Notes under the pieces: generated by a model
Told to the model about the DNA's origin: nothing
The model's database searches: none
What the model saw: only the letters and a program-made list of their open reading frames with translations
Translations under genes and position numbers: made by a program
Shown here: positions 10,120 through 22,653 of the stretch, in pieces
Numbering within the stretch: the first letter of the stretch is position 1
Layout: each line of letters begins with the position of its first letter
Assembly (NCBI GenBank): GCA_023213395.1
Contig: CM041465.1
Span: forward strand, 193,695,741-193,759,740
Reading direction: 5' to 3'
DNA from: Cycas panzhihuaensis
Taxonomy: Eukaryota > Cycadophyta
Length of the DNA stretch: 64,000 nucleotides

Positions 10120-11200
10120 AATCAATTTCTTTTATCATTCTCCCTCTCCAACAAAAAGAATGGGTGTTTCCCAAGGTAAAATACTTAGTCTAATAAGACC
10201 TTTATCAAGCAAATCTTATAAGTGTATCATTAATTCTATTAACTCTAAAGTAGTTAGGTGATTTAGTGCTTTAGATAATAGTTCCACTCTTGGCATAAGT
10301 TCAATTATATAGCCAACATATTTCATAGGTGGAATCCCTCAAAGTTCATTTGGAAACACATTCTTGAACCTTTGAATAATAGAAATATCTTTAAGGTTAA
10401 GTTCCTTGAGAGTTTTTTCCATATTAACATGAACTGCGTATGCTTAGTATCTTTTTCTTAAGTATTTCTTCACTTGTATGGCTTAAATCTATTAAAAGGT
10501 AGTTGGGAGTTTTTTCTCTTGAATGAGTGTAGGCTCCCCATTATTATTAAGATATTCAACTAACTTATTAGAGTAGATAATCTTAGCTTGATGTTTTTTC
10601 AACCATTATAAACCAATGATAGTATCATAATCTCTTAATGCCATGGCTTGAAAAGTAGTATAACTAGACCATAGCTCATATTTTAATGGATAATAAGGTA
10701 CATAATTAGTTATCTTTCTCTTGTTATATTATTTATGTGTGGAATCCACTTACCCTTATTCTTTGGTATTTTAAACTTATACTTCTCCATAATTTTAGGA
10801 TGTAAGAAGTTATGGATACTTTATAAATTAATGATTACGATGATATTTTTCCATGTATTTTTTCTTGGTACCTAAACCATGATAAATTAGTGATTAGAGT
10901 ACCTACCTTTGATTTTTACATGCATATGCATGTCACTTTCCTACTGAACTACATCTACTAGTATAGCTTATATTTTGGCATTATGAGCTCTACCTCCTAT
11001 TCCTAGTCTTTATAGATAATTATTAATAAAATGCCCTAGTTCATTACATCAATCACATATAACTTCTCCCAAATTTCTAGAAGAATTTATATATGGTGGA
11101 TTAAGCCTTTGATTGTGTTATGAGTGGTTGAATTCTCTCATTCCTTGATTAAACTAGGGTAACTTAAAACTCCTCCTTAGTTACCCTTAGCTTACATGGA
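10120..11200 (-). pseudogene. G5 gag zinc knuckle, protease and N-terminal RT
   Basis: Read leftward: a CCHC-like knuckle 'ICDXCNELGHFINNYL' (about 11065-11015, last Cys now Tyr and an inner stop); protease tail 'YDTIIGLXWLKKHQAKI' (about 10640-10585); then 'RFKNVFPNEL' (about 10375-10345), 'VGYIIELMPRVELLSKAL', 'LLDKGLIRLSILPWETPILF' (about 10210-10145), the gypsy RT N-terminus. The frame is lost just where 'V.KKDG' is expected. Truncated relative to a normal RT by about three quarters. Confidence 0.9.
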
Positions 11201-11230
11201 TTTTTTTAATCCATGTAGCTTGATTATCAT

Positions 11231-11752
11231 AGTTAGAATATATGAAATAATTATACAAGTAATATTTAATATTAATAATGTAGACACATACATAAATAAA
11301 CTTACCAAATACATTGACATTTATAATTATCCATGTAAACATCCTATTGGATGATGAAATAACTCTAGAGAAATAATAGGCTATTATGAGGTGATTATCG
11401 ATATAAATATATACACACACCACTTAAGAACTTGAAAAACAAGACGTATTCATTCCAATCATAAGAGGATCTCCATACTCTACCTCCTCCTATGGTTTTT
11501 CTTCACACTAAAATTTTTACATATAATTATATTATCTCTCTCTTATGGTGATTCTTATTAATGTATGTTTTTATCGTTGATACTTTATATTTATATCTAT
11601 TATATTATATATATGCATTCCTCTTGAGATAAATCATTATTTATATAAACATGTTATATTTTCATTCTATTATATTTATTATTTTACAATATGTTATCTA
11701 ACTCAAATTCTAAATTCAAATATGGTATTAGATTAAATTTATATTTCTAACA
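11231..11752 (+). repeat. C3 5' LTR
   Basis: 522 bp. Aligns throughout with 24503-25029, for example 'cctattggatgatgaaat' and 'acatataattatattat' in both. Ends CTAACA. TATA-like 'atataaatatata' near 11400. Confidence 0.9.
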
Positions 11753-11765
11753 TGATATCAGAGCC
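11753..11765 (+). other. C3 primer-binding site
   Basis: TGATATCAGAGCC, one base from the initiator-Met consensus, directly after the LTR. Confidence 0.88.
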
Positions 11766-11824
11766 ATGGTGATGAAGGTACGAGGAGAAAAGTGAGTTGT
11801 AGATTACAAAGTAGAATCCATATT

Positions 11825-12097
11825 TGAGAGTTAATATCACTTCCAAATGGTTGGAAGTGTTAAAAAACACTAGGGAGATGTCCCCATAGTATAAATAGTT
11901 TTAGAGAGGTAGTAAATGCCTCTACTTAATAATTCAAATAATTAATAAAAAATTAAATAAAATAAATATAGTATTACCTTGGTATACTCACAAACAACTA
12001 TATATCAGCTCTAGTGTGCTTTAGATAGCTCTAAGTGGCTTTTAGAGGCTAAAGGTTTATGGGCACATATATTAAGGATGGTGGCTATTATCTAATA
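11825..12097 (-). repeat. C2 3' LTR
   Basis: 273 bp, aligned with 19842-20113; both contain 'ggtagtaaatgcctct' and 'aataattaataaaaaattaa'. Its right limit is set by the C-run of the polypurine tract complement at 12098-12108. Confidence 0.9.
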
Positions 12098-12108
12098 TTC
12101 TCCCCCAT
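12098..12108 (-). other. C2 polypurine tract
   Basis: Minus-strand ATGGGGGAGAA immediately before the LTR start. Confidence 0.85.
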
Positions 12109-12109
12109 A

Positions 12110-12700
12110 ATGGCCATTGTATAGGACTCTAAGCTTATCCCCAAATTTGTGAAATTTGATCCTTTCTAATGCCTTTATAAATATGTCTGCTACTTAATCT
12201 TCTATACTATAATATGCTAATTTGATCTCACTTGCTTGAACTAACTCTTTGATAAATTGGTACTGAGTTTCTATGTGCTTTATTCTACCAAGAAACACAG
12301 GATTATAGGTCATCTAAATAGTACTTTGATTATCACACCATATTTTAGTTTGACCCTTTTGTTCAATCTAAAAGTCTTATAGAAGTCATCAAAGCCATAT
12401 TGTTTCACATATATTAGAGACTGCTACTTTATATTCTGCTTCAACTATGGATAGAGAAATAATATTTTGCTTCTTGGTGCTACAAGCTATGGCTACCAAA
12501 CCTATACTAAAAGTGTAACCTAAAGTAGATTTTCTATCATCGATGTCACCTACCCAATCTGAATTTGTATAACCAATCAATCTAAAATTTGATGAAGCTT
12601 TATAATATAGCCCATATTCTGTAGTGCCTTTAAGATATTATAAAATCTTTTTGTTTGCTTGCCAATGAGTAGTCTTAGGGTCTTGCATAAATTTAGATAC
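12110..12700 (-). pseudogene. C2 RNase H
   Basis: Copia RNase H read leftward. 'IGYTNSDWVGDIDDRKSTLG' (about 12578-12519) has the first catalytic Asp region. 'SIVEAEYKVAVSNICETIWL' (about 12448-12389) has the catalytic Glu, and 'KIWCDNQSTI' (about 12352-12320) the next Asp. 'GRIKHIETQYQFIKELV' and 'VADIFIKAL' complete the family ending just before the polypurine tract. One of the clearest domains in the window. Confidence 0.95.
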
Positions 12701-12709
12701 TACACTAGC

Positions 12710-13600
12710 TGAATGCATGATGTTTGGCTAAATAGAAGTTAAGTAAATCAAACTACCAATTAATTATCTATAAAGTGTAGGATTAATAGGTGCAAAATCA
12801 TTAAGTTTAGATAACTTGATCCTAATTTTAGCTATAGTTACTAAAGATTTACAATTGATCATCTTAAACTTTTGTAGTAAGTCTAAGGTGTACTTCCTTT
12901 GAGAGATGAAGATGCCATTTTTATCCTGCCATACTTCCAAACCTAAGAAGTAATGCATTAATCCCAAATTTATCATTTTAAATTCTTTACATATAGCTTC
13001 CTTAAAGTTTTACAAAGGGTGAGGATCATTTCTAGTATAGATAATTCCATCTACATAGAGCCCCATAATTAGAATAGAATCTCCCTTGATTTTGATATAC
13101 AAGTTTGGATCTAATTGAGACCTTTCAAAACCTTGATCTCTAAAATATTTGTTACTGAAGGAATACCAAGACCTAGGTATTTTCTTTAAACTATAGAGTG
13201 CTTTTTAAAGTTTATACATTTTATCTTCTTCCCCCTGACTTCAAAACTAAGAGGTTGAGAGACATAAATATCCTTTTTAATGTAGCCATTAAGGAAGGCA
13301 CTTTTAATGTCTATTTGATAAACATTCTATCCTATTTATGCTACCAAACTCATCATCATGCATATGGTTTCCATACGTGAAATAAAGGAAAATGTCTCAC
13401 TATAATCAATACCTTCTCTTTGCATATAGCCTTTGGCTACTAATCTAGCTTTATATTTGTCAATTGATCCATCGGATCAAAACTTAGTTTTATAAACCTA
13501 CTTAGTACAAATCACCTTTTTATTAGGAGGTAAGTCAACCAATTCCCAAGTATCATTCTTAACAATGGAGTTATATTCTTCCTCCATTGCCTTTTTCTAA
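12710..13600 (-). pseudogene. C2 reverse transcriptase
   Basis: Copia RT read leftward. 'AMEEEYNSIVKNDTWELVDL' (about 13590-13530) is the standard opening. Then '[20 protein letters not shown]' (about 13500-13440), '[14 protein letters not shown]' (about 13430-13390), 'IDIKSAFLNGYI' (about 13320-13280), and 'INLGLMHYFLGLEVWQDKNG' (about 12975-12915). The stretch at about 13040-13100 holds the active-site loop region. A few stops and frameshifts only. Confidence 0.95.
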
Positions 13601-13899
13601 GAATCATGTGTATTGGCCTCATAAAAGGTTTCAGGTTTATGAATTTCTATAAGTTGACTCATGAGGTTAAAATTTACCCTATGTGCATGAATAGATCTCC
13701 AATTATAGTTATTATCTAGGATGTTATCCATGTCATGATTTCTTTGAACCCTTTTTGAAAGTCTTTATGGTAGAGGTTAAGAAGAGATTCCCTCCCCACT
13801 TGATACATCAATTGTTTATCTTGATTCGTGCCTAGGTGACACATATTTAGACTTAGTAGAATCAAGATTTATTATTACACCATTCCCTTAGTTTTAAGC

Positions 13900-14960
13900 A
13901 TCATCAATGTGGTAGTAATCATCTTCTTAGAATTTAACATCTTGACTCATTATGACCTTTCGAGATTTTAGATTATAAACTTTGTAAGATTTTAAGGCAT
14001 CATTGTACCCAATGAATATGCATTTAATGCTATGATCATCTAACTTAGATCTTCTTTATTGAGGTATATGTGCATAAGCTAAGCATCCAAAGACTCTTAA
14101 GTAATGGATACTGGTCTTATATCTCATCTAAACATCTTTAGTAGTTTTCCATCTTAGTGATTTGGTGGTACACCTATTGATTAAATAGATAGTCGTGTGA
14201 ACTACTTCTACCCAAAATTCATGTTCTAATCTCATCTTTTAACATATACCTAGCCATTTTGACTATAGTATGGTTCTTCCTTTACACTACACCATTTTGC
14301 TAAGGAGTGTAGGGATTTGTAGGCTATTTCCTAATTCCATGATGAGTACAATAAGCTTTAAATTCATTTGAAATAAACTTTACCCTATTATCTAATCATA
14401 GGAAGAGGAATTTATGTCCACTTTATCTTTCCACATAGGTTTTGAAGTTGACAAAGTGTTGAAAAGCATCTGATTTAAATTTGAGGATATAAACCCATGT
14501 TTTCCTTGTAAAATCATCAATGAATGTAATAAAATATTTGGCTCTTACTAATGAGGGAATATCCATAGGACTATAAATATCTGTATATACTAATTTGAGA
14601 GGTCCTTTGACTCTATAACTATTGTCTAGAAAACTTTCCTTATGTTTTTTTCCAAGAAAGTATCCTTCACAAATACCTTTATCAATGTCAATATATGGTA
14701 ACCCAACTACCATATCCATCCTTTTTATTAATGCCAGACTTCTATAACTTAGGTGGCCAAATCTCTAGTGCCATGTGTCACTATCAAGCTTTATTAATAT
14801 TTTCAAAGTATAATTATCAGAAGGAGTAAGGACTAGTTTGAGGAGTCTATCCTTAGTTATTTTCCCTTTGGCTACAACCATCTTATTTCTTCTTTTGTCT
14901 TTAATAGTACATTCTCCATTATCAAATATTACCTTGTAATCCTGAGCCATCATCTATCAT
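13900..14960 (-). pseudogene. C2 integrase
   Basis: Copia integrase read leftward. Pre-integrase 'RSLALIKRMDMVVGLP' (about 14745-14700), CxxC remnant 'ICEGYFLGKKHKESF' (about 14675-14630), core 'YFITFIDDFTRKTWVYIL' (about 14540-14485, first catalytic Asp area). The C-terminal part has 'LINRCTTKSL' (about 14190) and 'RVFGCLAYAHIPQ', 'CIFIGYNDALKSYKVYNL' (about 14090-13970). 14423-14719 and 14765-14953 are open. The host-joining reaction of the element is its known family role. Confidence 0.94.
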
Positions 14961-15230
14961 ACAGATAAAAGGTTTTTCTTAAGGGTTGATACATAAAGTA
15001 CATCATCAAGGTATTTAGAGTTTCCTAATTATGTTTACCTAATTATGTTTATAACACTATGTTGCCTCTTTCAATAGACTCATGGGAGGTATCATCACTA
15101 AAGATAATTGATCCTTTTTTGGTTCTATCTAAAGTACTAAATGGATGCTCTTTATATGTTATGTGAGTGGAGCAATCTGAATTAATGTACTAATTATCAT
15201 CTTCATCTTCATGGGCAATGAAACTAGATA
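14960..15230 (-). pseudogene. C2 aspartic protease
   Basis: Copia protease, short and decayed. 'INSDCSTHIT' (about 15190-15160) sits where the family has D-S-G-A-S-x-H-x-x; Gly-Ala is now Cys-Ser. 'IIFSDDTSHESIERGNIV' (about 15110-15060) matches the 'V.LGD...I.V.G.G.I' strand. It is fused in frame with gag upstream as usual for copia polyproteins. Confidence 0.85.
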
Positions 15231-16285
15231 GAAAAAGATGATTATTTTTCCTTGCTTCCACAACAGTATTAACACTTCCTTTATTTGGTAGATCATATTT
15301 ACCAAAGTATTTATCTTCTCTATGGCTAACATGATTATAAAAAGTACAACAAGATGAATCTCTTCTACCAAAACCTAGGCTCTTGCTATGAGGATAGGAC
15401 TTATCAACATGAGATGGTCTCCCTATTTCCATGAGTGGAGCTTGAATCTCCCTTTGTCTATTATTTGTATAAGTAGGATTAGTCATTTGAGGTGGCATGT
15501 CCCCTTGACAATTTGGACAACAATAGCTTGTCCCATGATTTCTTTCTTTCCTTTGGTACCTATCATAACTAATATTCCTTAGTTTAGCTCCTTGTCTCCT
15601 TTGGTATCAAGTTTGATATTTAGGTTGCATTTCTTGATGAACATCTTATCTAGGGTTCTTGTTCCTTCCTTTTGGGGATTAATCCAGTACCAGCTTAAGA
15701 ATTAGATTGTATTCTTGCTTTAGTAGAAAAAACATATTTAAGAGATTCATTGGTATTTTGTTGTTTCTCTACTACTATTAAGAGATATCTTAGTTGATCT
15801 ATTTTTAATACACTTAAGTCTTTTGATATACTAATTCTAGTAGTAACCATTTCAAATCTCTTAACAACACTAACTCATCTCATGATTTATTCAACTACTC
15901 TTTGTTTAGTCAAAGTATCCCCAAGTGATCTCATCTAATTTACTATGTCTTCCACCTTTGTCATAAGATTGGTTACAGATTCATTTGGCATCATGCTATG
16001 ATTTTCAAACTTGCTTCTTAGGGTCTATAATTTTGATGAAGCAACCCCTTCATAGATTAACTGTAAAGTGTCACAAGCCTCTTTGGAAGTCACTGATTCA
16101 TTAACTCTTGGAAATATGTGGTCTTCAAGTGCACATAATATCAATATAAGTGCTTCACTGTCTTTCTTGACATTTACTTTATAGGTTAACTTCTCAAGAT
16201 CTATTGGGTTTTGACCTAATTCATTATACCCTATTCTCACAATATCCCATATTTCATGAGCTATGTGGATGGGTCTCATCCTCCT
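15230..16285 (-). pseudogene. C2 gag with zinc knuckle
   Basis: Copia gag (UBN2-like) read leftward. 'IAHEIWDIVRIGYNEL' (about 16262-16215) and 'SEALILILCALEDHIFPRV' (about 16165-16110), then 'ACDTLQLIYEG' to about 16040. A zinc knuckle 'CCTFYNHVSHREDKYF' lies about 15345-15300, with two ligand positions changed to Tyr. 16025-16276 and 15190-15498 remain open. The N-terminus ('DG.NY..W' box) is missing: the frame stops at the leader boundary near 16285, so gag has lost its beginning. Confidence 0.9.
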
Positions 16286-19200
16286 ACTCTATTTTAGAAA
16301 ATTAAAACAATTAAATTTAGAGATAATCATATTATCAAAGTTAGATGCTATTATGTTTCAACTAGGTTTTGTTAAGTCCTTTAATAAAAATACCCCTAAA
16401 GATATAATTTCTAAACAAGGTTTGAAAAAATTAACCCAAAAATAAAGTTTTAAAGTTTTCCAAGCGTTAATGAGTGTCTTAGTCCCTATAAAGGCTTCTA
16501 GTCTCTAAGTCTAAGTGTCCCCAAGAGAAGCCTTCAATTGTTATACTGTCTAGTGGTGCATGCCTATAAGTGGAAAACTAGAGAGCTAATATATTAGTAC
16601 ATGAGATCTAAGCTTGATATACCTTTGTCAATAAGCTACTAAGAAGGTGTTAATATCCCCCTAATTTGTGTGCCTATTTTTATCAGTCTTATACTTAATA
16701 ATAGATCTAGGATTGATGGATTTGCTAACCAAGGCACTCACCCTCTCTACGTCTAGCCTTAGTCTCCAAACTCCAAAAATAGATAGGTTCTACACCTCAT
16801 ATTGCCACCTAATATGCTTGATAGCCAATGATATTCCTCATCTAATATGAGTAGGCTAAAGGTGTATGCATGGTGGTAACTTCAGGGGTCCTTACTATTC
16901 CCCTTACAAGGCTAGAAAAATAGGTGGTTAATTCAAGTGATTATCTTATTTAACATGAGAATAATAAATATTATGTATGGTCTTGCTTAAATAATAAAAG
17001 ATTCCTTTTGATATCAAGAAATAAATGAACTTAAGATAAGCAAGGCTAAACTTAATTTCAAATAAAAAGATAATCAATGCTTTAGAATTAACTCATTATT
17101 GAGAAATAAAATCAAAGATTAAACTATTTCTTTTCAATGGATGCAAATACGTAACTATTCTCTTTCAATTTTAAAAAATTCTCCTTGAACAATAGAATAA
17201 TTTGCTTGGAAAGAAGGAAATCTAAAAAATATATGTATGTTCTATCAATTAAATACACTAATGCAAAGATATCTTAACAAAGAAATATGAGCAAGATTTT
17301 CTTATGCAAGCTTTATCTTTCAAATGAAGAAACCCCTTGAAAGGTAACTTAAAATAGCTTTCAATGATAATGTATTCACTTTCAATGAGATTAACTTAAT
17401 GAGTTAATAACAATCTATAAGCAAATGAATTCAAGGAGATGATCTTTGTAAATGCTCAAATTCTCTTTTAATCAAGGAGATGCACCTTTAAAATGCTCAA
17501 ATACTCTTTTAAACAAGGAGATGAACCTTTCAATCTTCAAATACTTTTCAATCAAGATAGTTAATCAATATTTAAAACTAATAAGATTCTAAAATGAAGA
17601 TAAAACTTATAATCCTTCTCTAAAATGATGAATATAAATGGCTTATAATCTTTTGATCAAGGATATATATAAAAGGTCTTATAATGAAAGATGATGTATA
17701 TAAAGGTATAATGATATCCTTGAGTAAAAGGAGCCTTAAAGCTTGAAAGAATAAAAAACTATATGAATAATTTATGCAATGATACACTTATATGATTTCA
17801 AGAGATATGAGAGGCCTTAAGGCAAATAAAAATTCCTTTAAATTATGAAATAATGAGCTCAAGATGCATAAAATCAATTGCAAATATATCTAGATGCAAT
17901 GTGAGATGAAATAAAAGAGATTTCTTTTGTGGATTCTTTTGTAAACAAGGTGTACTTATTGAAGTAAATAAAAAGATAAATGGCCTTAAATAGACATAAA
18001 TAAAACTCCTTAAACAAGAAAAAAAGTCACTCAGATTCACTTTTAGATGTAATGAAAAGAAAATAATAAGATAATATGTACCCATTTATAGCTTTTGAAT
18101 GTAATAGGGATCCTACTACTCCAAAAGCTAAAGAGATGCTAAAAGGCTACAAAATAATTTGTAAATCTTATAAACATTAGCAAATATCATTAATAATTAG
18201 TTAGTATATAAATATCAATCAAGTATATTTAGTTAGAAAGAAAGTTTGGCTCAAAATATCTCCAAAAGTATCCAGCTAGAACTAAAATAAAGCCTTAAAT
18301 TTATGGATGTAAATGGCTTATACAATGATGTCAAAATAAGATGAAGCCTATTTTATTATGAAGAACTCTAAAAAACCTTTCTAAAGGTTTAGACAACTTG
18401 AGAAATAGAGTTGTAAAACTCAAGTTATTAATGAAGCAGTGAATAGACCTATTTATGATTAATAAAATATGAGTAATAAATGAAGGTCAACTTTGGCCTA
18501 ATCAAACTCTATAAAAAATGGCTGAAATCAATAAAATAAGGTCTCCAAGCTATAGATCTCTAAGTTAAGAGTCTAATGAATTTAACAATTTAAAATTTTG
18601 ACTCAACAATGTTGAGATATAACTGAAAACATAAATAGTCCTCTTTACATAAACATCAAAAAATAAAAAATAAATATATTAAGGTTTAGCCCTTTTTGAA
18701 ATAGGTTACTAGTCATATAAGGAGCCATGTGACTAGTGGCTATAACCCTAAGGTGGCCCTAGATCTTAAAAGTTATCAAATAAGTAATATAGTTTTTGAA
18801 AATATAAAAATATTCTAATTTAATTTATAAAGGATTGAAGTCCATAACTGTTTGGATCATATCTAGACCAAATGGGACCAGGGGCTGAGGATGAAGGGGG
18901 CTAATGCCCAAAACCCATGCAAAATTGAAATAGTAATCAAATTTAATTAAAATAAGGTAAAACTTTGTAAAATTTTTTTTTTTTTCAATGAAAATAACTG
19001 GTCATTGATTCAATGGACATACAAATAGTTTTCCATACTAAAATCAATTGAAAGAGTCATGAAAGCTAGTCATGAATGATTAGACAGTAATAACTGATGG
19101 TTTACAATGAAGATCAGTGAAAAAACATTCAAAAAATATGTATTTTAATTATAAAAACTATGTAAAAACTTATAGATGAGATCGCATGGTGAACGATAGA

Positions 19201-19792
19201 GTAATGGGCAAGTTTTTTCATAGAAATCAATAAAAAATAGCTTGAAAACTGATCAAGATTAATGTGGAGGGTACATAGAACATAGATCTATCAAATACAC
19301 ATAAAACAAATGATTTTAAGTATATAAAACACTTAAAAAGAATGGCCACAAAGTCGTATAGCAAAGGGAGGATGCAGAGGGCATTTTTGGCACAAAAAAA
19401 TGGTGAAAATGATCTTAAACCTAATAAAAAATATAGTGAGGAGGGGTACTATCAATCTTAGATAGAGATTGATGAGAAAATTCTAAAAAAAAAAAGGTTT
19501 TTTTAATATATATATATATATATATATAGTTGAAAAATGACATAAATGAAGGGTGCACAGATAGTGGTCACTTTAGGAGCTTTTTCTTCTCACTGGGGTC
19601 ACAAAACATGACAAAATTTGAGGGGTAGCTTCCTCTTGTTGATGCTAAGTTGCACATGAAATATCACTGTGAACAGATATCTATAAGCTGAGAATAAGCC
19701 TACCAAATATCAAGAGACCATAGAGGGTGTTGGGGTCGTATGATTGAAATTGGGCTAAAAAACTATTATGAATAGATTCTACAAGTTTAAAA
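16286..19792 (-). other. C2 long leader between PBS and gag
   Basis: 3.5 kb without readable coding. From about 17200 to at least 18500 it aligns, same orientation, with 40630-42660 inside C6. Shared landmarks include 'aattatgaaataatgagctc' (17841 and 41220 areas) and 'agatgctaaaaggcta' (18130 and 41520 areas). A poly-T run lies at about 18969-18983. It may hold packaging and dimerisation signals, by analogy with other LTR elements. Confidence 0.7.
19506..19528. repeat. (TA)n microsatellite
   Basis: About 23 bp of uninterrupted TA inside the C2 leader. Confidence 0.95.
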
Positions 19793-19806
19793 GCACCTTG
19801 ATACCA
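19793..19806 (-). other. C2 primer-binding site candidate
   Basis: Minus-strand TGGTATCAAGGTGC, close to the initiator-Met PBS. It lies 35 nt from the LTR edge inferred from the paired copies, further than the usual 0-5 nt. Confidence 0.6.
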
Positions 19807-19841
19807 AGTTTTGGAGAAAACCAATGAGAAACAAAGCCAAA

Positions 19842-20113
19842 TAAGAGTTAATATCATTTTTGAAGGGTTAGCAGTGTTGAAAAACACTAGGGAGGTATCT
19901 CCATAGTATAAATAGTTTTGGGGAGGTAGTAAATGCCTCTATCTAACAATTCAAATAATTAATAAAAAATTAAATAAAATAAACATAATACTTACCTTTG
20001 TATACTTACAAACGATTACATGTTGACTCTCATGGGATTTAGGTAGTTTGAGGTGGCTTTTGGGGGCCTTAGGTGAATTGCCATACATGTTGAGGATGGT
20101 GGCCATTATTGCA
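19842..20113 (-). repeat. C2 5' LTR
   Basis: 272 bp, starts TAAGAG (TGAGAG in the partner) and ends GCA. Followed by the ATATG target copy. Confidence 0.9.
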
Positions 20114-20118
20114 ATATG

Positions 20119-22653
20119 TGAGTTAAAAAATCTTGTGAAGATTGGTTGCAAGCCTATTAAAGCCATGTTGTAAAAGATCTTATATAGTAGGAAGAAACCT
20201 ATATGATCTAATTTGATGAGCTAATATGCTAATGACAAAGTAGTGATAAAGTTAGTGATAGAGCTAGTATACAATCCAATTTTGAGGTATGAATGATGAC
20301 TCAAAATTCCTAATATATCTATTATATCAATGGCATGTGACTGACATTCAAGGGCTAGAATAAGTTAATGAAAATTATTAGAGATCCAAATACAATGATG
20401 AAAGCCATATATAAGAGTGAAGTTAAACAAAGTTGCATGATCAAAAAGCAATATAAATGGTATGTTAATGCTAAATCTATATAGATAATTGATTTTAGCA
20501 TATAGGCCTATATACTTAAAACATATAGGTGTTAAAGAAATCCATTACATATGATGAAAATAAGAGAAACTATTTCTAATTGAGTTTATCAATATAGACT
20601 ATCCATCTATAGAAGTGACTAAGATTTTGTGAGACTATACATCTCACCAAATCTCATAATTAGTAGTGATAGATTATTAACAAGAGTAGAAAAACAACTA
20701 GTATCCCATAAGTATGCTAACAGGCTTATATAAGATTAGAAGTGACAATTTAAACTAGGTTTGAGGTATGAAAAGTAGCATGATCGATAAATATTGATAG
20801 GTTAAAATAAAAGATATGTAGGGAACATTGATTTGCTATGCATGTGATGAGAATATTAACAACAAGAATAAATAATATTATAAAGAGATTTGATTATATT
20901 ATGATGGTGTTATCATTTTAAAGGGCATGTAATATGTGGATAAAGAGCACATATTATTGATGCATAGTTTAATAAGAATATTAATGATATATATGTCATA
21001 TTATAAATCATAATATAAGATAGTTGATATGTGATACAATATTTAAAATCATTTGATAATTTGAAGAAAATAGATACGTGGCATATGTATTTGTTTATGA
21101 TTATACTGAAGTACATGTTTGAAGATTTATAAGCAAGGATTTTGATAGTGGCATACAACTATTCATATTAGAGTTTAAAGATCAATGTTCTGAGATTAAA
21201 GGATATGGATCTTCATTTAATGATGTAAGGGTTCAAGGAAATTCTATAAGGAAGTTGTTATCAAGAGTATTACTATGAGATGGATGATTGAGAATTAAGA
21301 AAAATCTCATGAGTTTGATACCTCTCTAATAATCAATACCTTACCAAAGAAGAAAGTAATCATTCACGTACTCAAAGTTTCCCTTAATCAGTTAACCATA
21401 GCAAAGCCAAGCCCTACATAATCTAAAGAAAGGCTACCTAAAATAGAATAAGTATCTGAATTGCTCTTATTATAAGTTTTATTTAAATATGATGGAGCTA
21501 TCTACATAACATGAAACACATCTACATCCCATAGAACTAGCCTAATTACCATGTATAAAAACTTGTATATAGAATCTAGCATGATACATATCTAAAGGCC
21601 TTGCTTGAGAGAACCATCTACCAAGAAAGATGTAAGCCTCCATGTAAATGTATCCCATATATAGACAAGTTATAGAGAAGTTTATAGATATCACTACCCA
21701 TAGCCAACACAGATCATAGTATATAAGAAAGCATAAAGAGATCAATCCATACATCTACAAAGAAAAATAGAAGAAAAACCTCTATAGACAATGCTATCAT
21801 ACATAATCACCTAAGTATATTTTCCACAATCCATGCTATTAATTTACCTCTTTTCACATGGAGATTACCCATAGTCAAATAGAAATTAAACACTATCATC
21901 ACATATAAAAATCATATATGGAGGTTATATAATTATCAATTTAAAAATTTACAGTTGCACATAGGAATTTTAATTTGAATTTAAAAAAATATAAATTATT
22001 TTTTGAATTTAATATGATTGATATTCATGTGAGATTCAAGGTAAAAATAGACATGAAAATTTTATTAATTAGATCTCTTTTTTTTTTCAATTATAAAGTT
22101 AAATTAACCTATATTTCATAATATTTCAAATTCATAAAGCCTCATTGTTATCTAACGAATGGTCACATAATGTCAACATATGACCAACAACCCAAGACAA
22201 GAAGGGATAAATATTTTTCTTAAGGATCACATAGTTTTTATGACACATTAGCATAATTTTGGCTACGTCTTTTTACTGGAGTATCCATTTTTCATATTGT
22301 TAGTTACATTAGAAAGAAAATTTTGAGATGGTCAAAATAAGTGATTTCAACACATATTTCATACACTAGATAATAGAGATATTAAGTGGTAAAGTTGATC
22401 AAAGTGCTCTTAATCTTATAAAAGATGTATTTTATGACCATTTTTAAAAAAGGAAAATCACATATTTTAATATTTTCAAAGGCTCCCAATATGATGATGA
22501 TCTTATTTTTAGTTGATAAAGAAAGAAAAAGGATGTTTCATTAAAAAATGAATAATTTAAGGTCCATTTATTATATTTAAAAGCTCATGAAAAATGAAAA
22601 ATACATTAAATGGGATATATTTAATGAGTTATTAATATAAAAAAATATTGATA
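20119..22653 (+). other. C3 interior without recognised genes
   Basis: Very AT-rich. I read all frames of several stretches and found no gag or pol motif. It should be C3 internal sequence because it lies between the C2 target site and the C3 3' end. Confidence 0.45.

Larger units (their letters stand above)
11825..20113 (-). mobile_element. C2: minus-strand Ty1/copia, complete with both LTRs
   Basis: 8.3 kb. LTRs are 273 bp (11825-12097) and 272 bp (19842-20113). Flanks ATATT (11820-11824) and ATATG (20114-20118) look like a 5-bp duplication with one change. From right to left: LTR, long leader, gag, protease, integrase, RT, RNase H, polypurine tract, LTR. It is the inner member of the G5 > C3 > C2 nest and therefore the youngest of the three by stratigraphy, and its domains are visibly better preserved than those of C1. 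Confidence 0.9.

Noticed and set aside
17843-18085. Minus-strand open frame in the C2 leader
   Set aside because: Not kept in the homologous copy at 40630-42660; hydrophobic, AT-driven composition.
20119-22653. MuDR-like or other DNA transposase in the C3 interior
   Set aside because: A few residues looked suggestive but no catalytic motif or terminal inverted repeat could be found.
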